Assembly (NCBI GenBank): GCA_964030475.1
Contig: CAXIPT010000002.1
Coordinates: 3,907,959-3,971,958, forward strand
DNA: 64,000 nucleotides
Source: Tethya wilhelma
Taxonomy: Eukaryota; Porifera; Demospongiae; Tethyida; Tethyidae
Direction of reading: 5' to 3'
Both the position numbers and the translations under genes were made by a program. How positions within the stretch are numbered: the first letter of the stretch is position 1; every line of letters begins with the position of its first letter. Under the pieces are notes generated by a model. That model did no database searches. It saw only the letters and a list, made by a program, of their open reading frames with translations, and had not been told where the DNA came from. This document shows positions 1 through 13,300 of the stretch, one piece after another.

Positions 1-90
1 CAATTCCACCTATCTGTCGTTACGTACTCTCCTACTCTATGGTACTCTATGATGACCATCCTTCTCACATCTGGACTTGCTTGAAGGGAA

Positions 91-1042
91 TTAATAGTAC
101 TGTTTCCACACACGATAAGTTGATTCATCTGCAGAAGCTATATCAGAGCCCAAAATCTTCATGAAGCCTTCCTCATCAACAGAACACCACTTATGGAAAC
201 TTCCTTTCCATTTCCAGACACCCATGTCATCACTTAGTAGATCTCTATGGGATCCAAAACTAAGTTCATATTAACAATGAAGACTAAATTGATGTCAACT
301 CCAAATGGAACTCGAGAGGAGATATCACTGCATTAACTTAACAGAATGTTAGACCTTCTTGTGTAGTCAGAAGTTTGTCAGGGTGAGAGAAAATCGAGAA
401 ATCACTCAATCCATGGAGCATTTGTAAATCTTCATCAACAGGCGTAGCTCAGGGACTGCAAGTAAATAAAACTAAGTACCTAAGCCATTCACTGATAAAA
501 TATCCAAAACCTCAAAACAAAAGAACAATGCGTTTTGTATGTTTCTTAGTGACCCCTGGCAATGAATTTTGACCTCTGGCGATGTATACAGGTTCTTTCC
601 ATATACCAGGCAGCCATATTACTTACCTTTTTTTGATTGGTGATTTCTTGATATCAGTCACACGAACAAACTTAGGGGCAGTTGCTTCACTCTTGCATGT
701 CATTATCAATCAGATATAGTTCCAAAACTCACTCTTAAATAAACAAACCAAAAACTAGTCACACACACTTCACACTATACAACAAGTGTTAGGCTAATCG
801 GGCCCTTCTGACAAAGCTAGCCAACTATTCTTTCTTTACCTTTCACCACGAATACTTGCTGATGAACACTCAGGGATAACACTTGTAACAACAACATCGC
901 TATCTGAGTCTGACACGATCCTGGAGAAATTTCCATACTTATAGTATAGGGACCGTCATACAATTTTTCATGACTTTACCTACTTGAGGGGTCTTTTTGA
1001 TGTCTTAATCATGACAGAGCTCTCCTCGTCCGAAGAATCTAT
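91..1042 (-). CDS. Unrecognised gene, last four exons (5' end not found)
   Basis: Four minus-strand exons (984-1042, 840-920, 627-689, 91-259) have GT..AG borders and join in phase, ending in TAA at 91-93. The visible 123 residues are hydrophilic. They start with an acidic serine stretch (DSSDEESS), then an acidic run followed by a hydrophobic core (SDSDSDVVVTS) that looks like a SUMO-interacting motif, then a basic patch (KKSPIKK) that could be a nuclear localisation signal, then a tryptophan-rich end (GVWKWKGSFHKWC). I do not recognise the family. A nuclear adaptor or a domesticated transposon protein are both possible. It lies downstream of the MAP3K2/3-like gene on the same strand, and I cannot exclude that these are further 3' exons of that gene. 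The exon at 984-1042 is in phase 0, but its upstream partner was not identified. The first 90 bases are probably 3' UTR. Confidence 0.5.
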
Positions 1043-1382
1043 CTTTTAGTGGCAGTGTAGCAGTTTACACCATCTATGGTGACAGTCAAAAATTTCTCCG
1101 TTCAGCTCAGTATGAACAGCCATACCATGTGGTATCACTGGTAAACTGCGCATGCTCAGACCAAAGCAGAGACCGCACCCAGCGCTTTCGCGTTTGTGCT
1201 CGTATTTGTTTTTGCGTGCCCGGGTTTTCCAGTTACACCTATTGCGGCCAGGAAAAAAGGTAATATATCATGCTTTAAATTTTGTACTCTATAGTAGACA
1301 GAGGACTTTAGTAGAACTAGTATTGTAGAGATATGTAATCTGGAAATTTTTGAAAGCAATAATTTGCATTCAAAAGACTTAC
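1043..1382. other. Stretch between two minus-strand exon groups
   Basis: No exon could be supported here. It contains minus-strand open frames without similarity to kinases. The missing last exon of the MAP3K2/3-like gene would be expected here or just beyond, but no stretch resembling its C-terminal kinase subdomain XI (RPSA..LL) was seen. Confidence 0.3.
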
Positions 1383-4300
1383 TTGATAAAACACAATGAC
1401 AGAAAGTGATCAGCATGTTCAGAGCAATGAGGAGGGAGATCAGGTCGTGTATCTTCGGTTGCTATCTTAAACATTGCAGCAGTTGGCTCTAGTTCATACC
1501 ATGGTGGATGGCATTTGAGCATTTCTACCACTGTGGCTCCCAAACTCCTGAAGGAAATAAAAATTAAGTCACACAAAACATTGACAGGAATGGTCACATT
1601 ATGAAAGGAAAGTAAATGGCTTTAGTAATAATACACAAACTTCTGCTCAGCAAGACTAAGGAGAAAACAAACTACTTATACTCATAATTGTGATTGTGGC
1701 CTTGTTACTTAGGAACTTAGCACCATGCATGAGACTGAAGTTATAACACATTTAAGTAGGCTTGTACTTAACTACACAGTTATTTCAAAGTTCATAGATA
1801 GACTATCACTGTCCATCCCAGCTTCACAATCATCTGTCTCACTGGAAGAGGGCTCCTCAAAGGAAGATAAAGCCACAGAGCCTCCTGATTATACATTTAG
1901 AAACTCTAGAATGACACAATTCACTCATTATTCCTCCTCAGCTAACTATGGCTAGTACATATTGAGTGTAAATGACACAGTTCGCTCATTATTCCTCCTC
2001 AGCTACTATGGCTAGTACATACTGAGTGTACACGTGGCTCTCACACAAATGCCCCACCCACTCAGGATGTGCAATAAAATGGTGTTGTTTGAGCAGAATA
2101 ACAGCATGCTTTATTACAGTCAAATAATTTCAATAAATTTTGAGATTTAAGACATGAAAATCAGCACCCATAGTAGGGCTTTTTGTTCTAAAAAATGACA
2201 TGCAATTTTTACTTGCAAGCCTCCCTTTAAACCATCTGCAAAGTGTTTTTAACATTTCCAAGTTTCCCCCAGGAAAAAGTAAGGAGGGTGGGGAGTGGTA
2301 GGGAAGTGGTAGGGGTTGCTTAAAATTCTCCAAAAATTAGCAGTTTTATATAAATTATTTGTATGGGGAGGCTGTAGTTGAAAGGAGGGGGGAGCGCTCC
2401 CCTACTCTGTTTCGGGGGAAACACTGCATTTAAATAAAGCATGTTTTGTGTACATCATAAAAAAATATTAAATTTGTACTTCCTGTTCAATATGAATTCC
2501 TACCCTCCCTTCCTCCCCCCTCCTCCCAAATACAATTTTGATCACTTTCATAAAATTACCATCCGTAATGTTAACCTAATGCCCAAGAGCCTCTGCACCC
2601 AATTTTCTTACAATTACATGAGACTAAAATGTGAAAGAAAGCAAACAAGATGGAATGGCTGCAATTAGTGCCAAGCACCCAGTCTTTGAGGTTAGTTATT
2701 ACCATTAACTTTTGTAGTGAACTAATGAGCCATCCGTGCCATTCCTGTGTCCCCAATACTATTATACTGGGAATAGTTAGTACGAAACAAATTGATATCA
2801 ATGCAAGAGTTAAATACAAGCCACTAACCATATATCTGCCCTGTCTGTATACGGTTCACCTCTGATTACTTCTGGTGCCATCCAGTAAGGAGTTCCTTGA
2901 ACTGACTTTAATCCACTCCTACCACTACGTATAGTCTACAGAACAATAGTTTATTACTATATGGGATAAAAATGCCTAGGTGAAAATTAACATTGGAAAT
3001 CAATGGTAAACTCACAGAATTATGGGGTAAAAGCACAGTATTTCACAAGCAGTATTCTGCTATATATTGCTGTATACTATACATTCACATGTTTACCAGC
3101 ATTACACCACCAAGCTACAAGCCTTTGTAAAGTGCAGAGACATGGCTACTTTCAGTGTACATAAAATGGCATGAGCTACAAGAATAGTAGAACTGTGACT
3201 CTTGAGCTGAATAGCAAACTTTAGCTTCATGGTAGGCTAGATGTAGTGTCAGTAAGTACAATTAGCTGTTTTACTTTGTTTTCTTTGGACTATGGTAAGC
3301 CAAGAAAAGCCTTTTGCATTGTAAGCAAAAAGCAGTGTACTAGCAGCTACATCTAGCTAAAATAATTTCTGTACGCATATGAATCTGCAAACATAGTCTG
3401 CAGGGCACGCGTCTAGGCTAGAAGAGTTATATTGCTTAGGCTTGTCTTTTATCACCAGTAAAACAACTTTAGTAAACCATGGTTTCACTCTAAAATTTGG
3501 CTGGCATATAATCATGTCAAGTGGATATTTGGGGATTTAGTGTGCATAACTGCACTATTAGTGCTAACTATGCTTTTGTGGTAAAATCCACAAAACATGT
3601 GCACCCAAGGTGATTAGCCTAACACACAAAACATCCACGATTGTTGAGAAGCAGTTGATCAAGACAGTATTTCCTGTGCTTGTTACTTTTACTATTTACC
3701 TGTAATCGCTTTGATGCTCCAAAGTCTGCTAACTTGATGTTACCGTTAGAGTCTCTCAATATGTTAGCACCCTTAATATCCCTATGGACTATTCTATTCT
3801 CATGTAAATAAAAAATTCCTTCCAAAATCTGCCTTGTATACTTTCTGGACAAAATTTCATTCAGAGCTCCAGTATCCTTTAAGTGTTGATAAATCGAACC
3901 CTGTAAACACACAAGCAGTGAAATATACATTGTATGTAGACTCGATTGTTATCTGAACTAGGTGAATAGTTAGGTAAGTACTAGCCTACTTATGCAAATG
4001 TGAAGTAATAATACTGTATAGCTGGAAATATTGACAGTTTGACGGTCAAAGTCCAAATGGTCAAACTTAAATTGGCATACATATGCAAACACGGAAATTG
4101 TTATATTTAAATTCGTCAATATTTCTATTTTATATTCTGCGGAGCAAACCGTCAAAACTTTTTGACTGTCAATATTTCTGGGCTAATGGTATCAAGTTAA
4201 AAATGGGAGTGGTGCTATAAATTCATAAATGACAAAGATAACGTTAAAAACCATGACTTCCGTACCATTCCTTAAACATTTGGCTATGATAGCTAATTTA

Positions 4301-7300
4301 TAGGGCTATAAAGTCTAAGCTACTATATGGTGCATAGCTAGAACTATGAACACTATATTCAGCTTGCAATCATTGGGTTTCTAGCTGCTCCTAGCAGGTT
4401 CTATCTAAGCCAGCCAAGCTCACACACATCCACTCCACTAAAGTTCTGCTGTTACAGTATACAAGTAAAAAAAACATTGGAAATGTAATGAGACACAGGA
4501 ATGGCTAAATCGTAAAAAGAACTCAAACAAGATGGAATGGCTGTTAGAGTGTGTAAGGAATTCTTCCTGTATGGGCTGCATTTAACAATCTCCTTATTGA
4601 GACTCACATTTTGCCCACAGGAAGAATTCCTTACACACTCTAACAGTCATTTAATCTTGTTTGTGTTCTTTTTAAGATTTAGCCATTCCTGTGTCTCATT
4701 ACATTTCCAATGTTTTTTTTCACTTGTTTGTATATACTGTACATATGAGACTTCCATCCTATTCCTTCATGTGTACATGTACATGTATAGTACTATTATG
4801 TAGCCTCATACCCAGGCCACTCTCTTTTGTAGTGTTACACACAAAAAATCGGGAGGGCCTGGTACATGTCCTCATGTGAAGTACGTCAGATCTGCATCAT
4901 ATTTAATTGATCATTGACATGTTGCATGCACTATGCACAAGTTCGATGTTGTGCACATGCAAATCTAAGTTTCGCTGGCAAGCTCACAACAAGATATCTG
5001 CTTTTCTAGTATCAGATAAGAAAAGTTGTGACAAGACTCAAAAAATTGCTTCTTTTTCAAATTCATGCACGCCAAGTCAAGAAAGAAGTAAAAATAAATT
5101 CTATTCAAAGCTGTCCTGAGTGAAAAATGGTTTCCATAAACAAAAAAGCAAGCTGTTTCAAGAAAGACAGTTGAGAAGTGGGTAGTGGAGAATGATCGTA
5201 CTCTTAACATGATGGGAACCGCAAGCACTGAAGTGTGCTGTCTGTTCACAGTTCAAGAACAAGCTCATATCTAGGTGTAACTATCGCCCTGCTTTCATTG
5301 AAGGAACTACTAACATGCAAACAACGGCTTTTAAAGATCATACAGCAACAGACATGCACACTCAAGCTATGATTCTTTTAAGAAATGGCACTGTCAAGAC
5401 ATCACTGACTATTCACCAACTGCTGCTGCTCTGCTTCAAAAAAGGACAATGGAAGAGACAGCACTAGCACAAACGAAACAAAAGTTTGATATTGCCTACC
5501 TGATAGCTAAAGAGAATATGGTGCTTTTTACTAAGATGAAGGCTCTTTGTACTTTGGAAGAGAGACATGGTGTTGATCTAGGTGAAGACTACAAAAATGA
5601 TCGTGGCTGTTCAGTTTTCGCAGAGTTTATTTCACGTGACCTGTAAAAATAAATTGTAGCTGGCATTTCTACTACTGAAATATGGTGGTTTAATTACCAC
5701 AAAATTCCGCGTTTATACCGTGGATTTCCGCTCTTTTTAGTGTCTGGACATAATTTGACTGTAACACGACAAGTTTAAATATATGTACTGACACTTTGTT
5801 AGTACAGCTTTAAAAGTGATTGTGAGGCTTGAAAAAAAACAGCCTAACAAACAGAATTAGCACACTATAGTGAAGGACTAGGCATGCTGGTAAGTATTAC
5901 TCGGGCATCACCTGACTCAGTAGGCATGTGCGTAGTACAGTATATAGGCTCAATCTACTATTGTACAACTGCGTAGGTGCAAAAACCAATGTGGTTATGA
6001 TGTGCTTGGGCAATACAGGTGATCTAATGGCTTCACCCACACTCACTAATTACTGTTCGACCACTGTATGACCTCACGTGAGGACAAGTACCATGCAGGC
6101 CCTCCTGATTTTTAGCGTGAAACACTAAAAAGAGGGAGAGGCCTGGGCACGAGGCTAACTATTACCAATGGATAGGTAATATGTAATCTCTATGTGTATC
6201 TAATATTACTTACTCCGGGCATATATTCCATGAATATATACAATTTTCCATCTGCTCTTTCAGTTCCAAAATATGTCACAATTCTCTCATGTCGGAGATT
6301 TTTTAATAGTTGAAGTTCTGATTCAAATGATCTTACTTCCTACATATAAACATAGCAACAATGGGTCATGATAATGTAGTGTCTACAGCTAACTCCCTTA
6401 CCAAGGCTAAACAAAGGCTGTACAAGAGTGAAAAACAAAGTGGGCGTGAGCTGAGATGACAAAAAAAAATGCTGATGTAGGCCATTTCTACCTCAGTTCA
6501 CGTCTACCTTACATCACTCATGTGATAAAATGTACCAGGCTCTCTCTCTCTCCTAAGAAAATATAAGAGAGGGAGGAACTTGGGAAAGAGCTACGTAGGC
6601 TATAAAGAAATGTACACATACAGTGTACATACTACTACAGTAGCTCCATATTTTCTATATATTTTTTTTAATTATATGAGTTTATATTATATGAGTTTAT
6701 AGTGTATATGTACACATACCCTTTGCATTTGTGATGAATCTGGTGATGGAGCAGCATGATCAATATGGTTTATATCAATCACTTTAACTGCTAACTCTCT
6801 TCCAGTATCATGATCATGACAGAGAAATACCTACAAAAAAGAATCTTAGAATGAAAGGTAGGAAAAAGAAAAAAATTACATTGCAAGAAGACACAGGAAT
6901 GGCTATGTATATGTTGTAAAAAGAAAGCAAACAAGATGGAATGGCTGTTAGAATGTGTGCAGAATTATTCTGTGGGCTGTAGGTTATTAAATACTCTTTT
7001 GCCATATCAAGTCCCTCATTTTGCCCACAGGATGAATTCTGTACACATTTTAGCAGCCATTGCATGAATCTTGTTTGCTTTTAGCCATTCTTGTGTTTCT
7101 CATTACATTTCCAATGTTATTTTTTTTCATTATAATTTTTTGAGTTTTTCTGTGTATGCCAGTTACTAATAGTTACTTGGAGTGCAGCCTGCTTACTGAA
7201 GTGAATCATAGATCTGAGTCACTTGAAGGCAGGAGCAGTATCTCAGGCTAACAAAGATTTACTTGAATGGAACTTAAAAAGTTCCTTAGTTTAAAGTATT

Positions 7301-10300
7301 AACCTCCTAAATATTAAACAAGAGTCTGAGGGTATAGAATCAACAAATAGTTTCAGTCAACTTGCATTCAGATTCCAAAAAAACACACTTTTTTTTGTAT
7401 ATTCATAGTATTGTTGAAATCAAAGTTCTACAGAGCAAAACTGGCAAATTAACTGCCATTCAAAACTGATTGTATGGGAGAGAAATTGTCCACAAAGTGC
7501 TCTCTAAATTCTGGAAGAATATCACATATTGTCTGGCAAAGGTCAAATTGAGTAGGGAGTTGGCTTTGTGGCTGCACTGTTTGTTGCACAATTTGACATG
7601 CACAAATTAAACGCTATGCAGTTTGCAAATTGGGCAATGCTCTTGCACATTTTAGGAATAATTCAAAACGTGTGTGCATTTTGAAAATTTCTAAAATGCA
7701 ATTGCGCAAATTCTCCAAATGCGTGGAACATATATAATGACAAGTGTGGGTGAAAACAGATCCTACTATTACAATAGAATTTACTAGGGAGTGGTAGTGG
7801 TAGTGGTTTATATACCTGACCAAATGCTCCTGAACCAAGCAGCTTGCCTTTGGACCAGTTTGTCGGAGCACATACTAAAATGAAAGTAGGCATTGTGATG
7901 AATAAGCAAATATGCTGGCAATTGCTTCATTTAATATTTACATACCATTGCTAGCTACATTTAGCTTGGCAAGATTCTGCAGAGCTAAATCAGTTTCACT
8001 AAGTTTGCCTCTAACACTCAAAAGTTCTGACGTTGAAGTAAGTGCATGTGATAACCAGGGCTTTTGACCAGTCACACGAGGATCCTTAGGAGGATACGTA
8101 CGATACACTGAAGTGAGAAAATAATTGTTCAGTAACTGTAATAATTATGACAAATAATTGAGGTTTGCATGTATACAGAGTGAAAGAATGTTGATGAGAT
8201 TTATATGGCTCACAATAGAATCATTAGCTAAGATAGTAACGATAATAATACGTATCATTACTAAAAGGTGGGGATATCCATTCAATTTCCACTGGTTCCC
8301 CGGCAGTCACACCAGGTATCAAAAAAAAAAAAAAAAAAAAAAACTCTTTTACTATACATGTTTAGCTTTAAAGGGTCTAAATAGAGTAGTTTTTTGGCGA
8401 GACTAGAAAATACATATAATACTGGCACAAACATGGCAATTTCACTCTTGATATAGTCTTTTAAAATGATGTTAGATTTATGAAAACTAAAATTCATGTG
8501 ATAAGGTGGGTTGCGGAATGACTGCAAACCATTCCAACTAATGTAGATATAGAGCATTGCACTGTACAGGACATGTCACTACAACACAGATATTATGGTG
8601 TGAACATACACTGTACTTTGATTAAAGATAATACAACTTACAGGATTTAGAGTCCACTTGATTAGTGTCATCAGACACTGACTTACTTTCTCTGGGAAAT
8701 GTTCTCGATAACGAACTATGACGATCCATCGGATAGGATCCATCTGTAAACATACATACATGTACAATAATCAGAATTTGAATTAGTGTTGACAGAACAT
8801 TATACTGAATGGCAGCCTCAAATCCTAGATCTCCTCATACATACAGAAAGGAAGTAGAGAGCTTGCAATTAGCACGTGGATCATGGTCAATTTCGTCCAT
8901 GCTCATTAATTATAGGTGCATGTGCGTGACATGAGCTCCCAGGCTCTTTCCTTCCTTTCCGTGAGTGAAAGGTCAAAGGAGAGAGCCTGGGTAAGAGGCT
9001 ATGCTTCAGGTTGGTACCCATAGAGATTATGACACATCTCCCAATGTTCCTATGCTTGGTTTTAACTTAAAAAGCAAAGGGTCAGACCTAGGTGAAGCAC
9101 TGTCTAGTGTTAATGAGGGGATTATGAGAGCTTTGAAACCACCACTACCTTCTACATCATCCTGTAGCAGCAACTCCCCACCTCATTTATCCCGTCCATC
9201 ACTGAATGAGTTGGGTGTTTCACTTGGCAATATCCAAATTCCTCACAGTATCTTTTTGTTCACACCCAGTCAGTCTACACGAACGCATCCTTAATTAATT
9301 TCCACCCGGAAGTTGAACAAAATGGTGGCCAAGCACATGGAAGTGATGACAATACAGGAGAAACAGCCAGAAAAGAAGTAGCTATAGTTCTTAGAGCCAT
9401 ATTTGTTATTACTAAAAGGCTTCTCAAGCTACTATTTAGCTCATTCTCTTTCCAACAAGCCCAAAAACATGGCCTAAAACCATCGCTAAAGTACCTAACT
9501 AAAATATGCCAAACCTCCAATTTTCTCCATCTTCTTCTTCTTCTTCTTCTTCTTCTTCTATCATGGCTCAACTTTTCTCAAAGACTGTTCACTTTCAGAA
9601 GCTGATTCTTGAACGAATAAACTTGGTATCTTTGTCTTCACGTGCTTTTGGTATCGTTTTTCTGTGTCTCTCGTTAGGTGGCTAGATACATGGCGAAAAG
9701 CGCCTTCTCCGTATGGCAGCCATTCATTTCTACACTCATGCATAATTCATTAGCTATTTGAACATGTCAAAGTGACGACCCTTTTCCAGATATAAGTGTG
9801 CGTTATTTGGAATCTGAATATTTGCTGCCTGCCTGCTTTACCTGAAGATTTCTGGTTGTGCTGAGCTCTCTGTAATCTTTCAGTCTTCAATATTTAGGAG
9901 GTGAATAGACTACTTTAATGTTACACTTATTATGCTGTTGTCATTATAAGAAGATGAGTAAAGCTAGTAAATTTTGTTAGATACACTCCAGCCTCCGGTG
10001 CTGAGATGCTTCACTTTACTGATAGCATACCAGTAGATTATACAAGCTATAATATTCATGCTGATATATAGAGTACAAGCAACTACCGTATATATACACA
10101 CAAACTCGAGCTCAAATGTGATTCATAGAATTATGAAAAAATGAGAACAAACAAGTAAAAAAAAACATTGGAAATGTAATGATACATAGGAATGGCCAAA
10201 TCGTAAAAAGAAAGCAAACAAGATGGAATGGCTGGCAGAGTGTGTAAAGAATTATTCCTATGGGCAACATGAGGGACTCAACATTGGAAGAGAGTACTAC

Positions 10301-13300
10301 ATGCAGCCCACACAGGAAGAATTCTGCACACGCTCAAACAGCCATTCCATCTTGTTTGCTTTCTTTTTACGATTTGGCCATTCCTATGTATCATTACATT
10401 TCCAATGTTTTTTTTTACTTGTATATATAATACTGGCACAAAGATGGCAATTTCACTCTTGATATAGTCTTTCAAAATGATGTTAGATTTATGAAAACTA
10501 AAATTCATGTGATAAGGTGGGTTGCGGAATGATTGCAAACCATGTAGATATAGAGCATTGCACTGTACAGGTTATGTCACTACAACACAGATATTATGGT
10601 GTGAGCATACACTGTACTTTGATTAAAGATAATACAACTTACAGGATTTAGAGTCCACTTGATTAGTGTCATCAGACACTGACTTACTTTCTCTGGGAAA
10701 TGTTCTCGATAACGAACTATGACGATCCATCGGATAGGATCCATCTGTAAACATACATACATGTACAATAATCAGAATTTGAATAAGTGTTGACAGAAAA
10801 TTATACTGAATGGCGGCTCAAATCCTAGATCTCCTCTTACATACAGAAAGGAAGTAGAGAGCTTGCGATAAGCATGTGGATCATGGTCAATTTCGCCCAT
10901 GCTCATTAATTATAGGTGCAGTATGTACAAACTTTGGCTTGGTATTCTCCTATTAAAACATCTGATCTGCCCAATGCTACTAGTTGCAATTTCTTACACA
11001 TGAATCCTAGCCTTTTCAAGGTTCAACATATTGATGACACTGAAACAAATGTCCCTCTAGTTTCTATAGCTATACATTTGTATAGTTTCATTTGTACTTC
11101 TTTCAGGTAAATAGAAGGGTTTTCACAAATCAGCTGAATCAAGATGAGATACCAAGTTTACTCACGTAAGAATCAGCCACTGAAAGTGAATAGACTTTGA
11201 GATTCAGCATGAGAAGATAAGAAAACAGAAAAATTGGAAGGTTGGCAAACTTTAGGCAATGTTTTTAGGCTTGTTAGAAGGATAGTAGCTTAAGAAGCCT
11301 AATAGTGACAAGAACTTAGTTTTTGCAGAGTTATGTATTTGTGTGAATATTTGTAATGCACCAATGGCAATCTGTATCAGTACATACCGGGAAGAGTATC
11401 AAAGGCAGGATACAACAAGCCCAAGCTCAATAACTGTTTCACCTCATATGCATTATGAGGGATGGCAGGCTCTCTTCTTCCTTACCATCATTGAAAAGTA
11501 AAAGAAAATGCCAGGGTATGAGCCTGGCACAACAATGGCTTTATTCATTACATGCTACTTGGTGATAACTCAAACAGAGTTTCAACTTTGTGTGTGCATC
11601 ATACAAAATAGCTCTTAGAAAATAAATACCATCATCTTCATAGTTGTGAGGTTCATTTCTAGCTTGAATCTCAACAGTGAGACTGCATGTGTGTGTATGC
11701 ATATCAACACTTGCATTATACTCTGAGGATATCATACGTACGGTAGTATGTAGTAGGAATGGGGGTATCCTGTGTCTACGTTCAATTTTAACCAGTCTAG
11801 CACACGTCTACGCTCTGTATAGTAGGCTCATGTGAGATTAGAGACTATTCAATAGCATTATTACGCAAGGAAAAGTATCCTTATTCAAATATTTGTATTA
11901 ATTTTGTCACTCCAACCTATTTCAAAGGGTTTTAATAGAAAATTTTTAAATAGGTCCAATTTACAAATATTACTTCACATTTGCTGCCAGCAATTGTTCC
12001 TATAATAAAGTACATGCACATACAATCATACCTAATGCTGTCTGGAGGAGATCTTGATTCATATGAAGCTGTTGATGGAATTGATCGTATCGACGGTTCA
12101 GGACTACTGCTCTGAGCATTGGGATAATGCTGCTATAGAAGTGAATTAGTCATAGTTCAAGTAGAAAAAAATGATGATAATTAAAAAAAACCCTGCAATA
12201 TGGACATGTGCTAACCTCTGACAATGTTGTAGATGGGTGCCCATCTTCCATTTCTGGAATAAATTTCCCTCCTTCCTGCAATTAACATACAGTAAAATTT
12301 AACTAAAGAATTAATTTTACAATCCAGAGGTTAATCCAGGACAAGTTCCTACAGATTCATAGAACTGAGAGCTCAGTTCAGTTACACATACAACGTAATT
12401 AACACTAGAGCAAGTTGAAAAGCACACCATGCATATGGACCTCTCTCTTTTCAATACAAAATGTAAAAAACATCTAAAAATTTTCACCAAATAAAAGTCT
12501 AATGAAATACAGCTAGTGTATAATTCTAAAAAAAGTCCTTGTTCTGTTTGCACTTTACAATAAAATGAGGTGTAAATAAAAGACCAAGTACTCAGTAAGA
12601 GTACTTCAACATCATTTTGTTGTAGAGCAACAGTAAAGTATAAAAATGGGTTGACAAAGAATTTAGCAGCACCACTGTCAATACAAATGGTAAGAAAAAC
12701 TACAAGCAGAGTGAATGACAGCCTTACTAGGCTTTGTAAGTTGACTGTGAAAACTCTCTCTGTTTTATTGTTACATAAGTTCTTTCTCTGTTTTCTAGCT
12801 TGAAGCCTAGCAGCTCCTTTCAGTCCAAATTTTGAGATGCAATTGGCAATGTTTTGCTACCACATGTATATTGAAACCATTTCCTATTGTTATAATGAGA
12901 TTAGATACATCAATGTAAAATTGCAAAATCTTTGCACCAGCATTCTAAGGAATGGGATGAGAACTAGTTTTGAGAGGTATAATAGTGCAGTTTCTATTTG
13001 TTTCTTGTTATTTTTTCTAAGCCAGGCAAATCTTCAGCTGCATATGTGCTAAAGGAGTAAGAATGAATATAAACTGCACAGAGTGAAAAAAAAGTTAAAG
13101 GTGCTGTCTAACGGAAACTTAAGTATACATAATGAGGCCACAAACAGATCACAAGCATTGATTTTCGGACCATTATATCAAAAACTTGCCACTTCCGTCA
13201 GACAGCACGTTAACTGTTTTTTTTTGTTTAATTGTGCATACATCTATAATATATTATATAGAATAAAGTAACTAATTACCTGAAAATCTTTAGCTACTAT

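Noticed and set aside
1156..1416. 86-codon minus-strand frame overlapping the MAP3K exon
   Set aside because: It overlaps the true kinase exon in another frame and runs through intron sequence; no motif supports it.
8642..8743. Reading of the duplicated MAP3K exon as an open frame starting MDPIRW
   Set aside because: Phase from the neighbouring exons selects the Ser-rich frame ([11 protein letters not shown]), which also resembles the MEKK3 linker.
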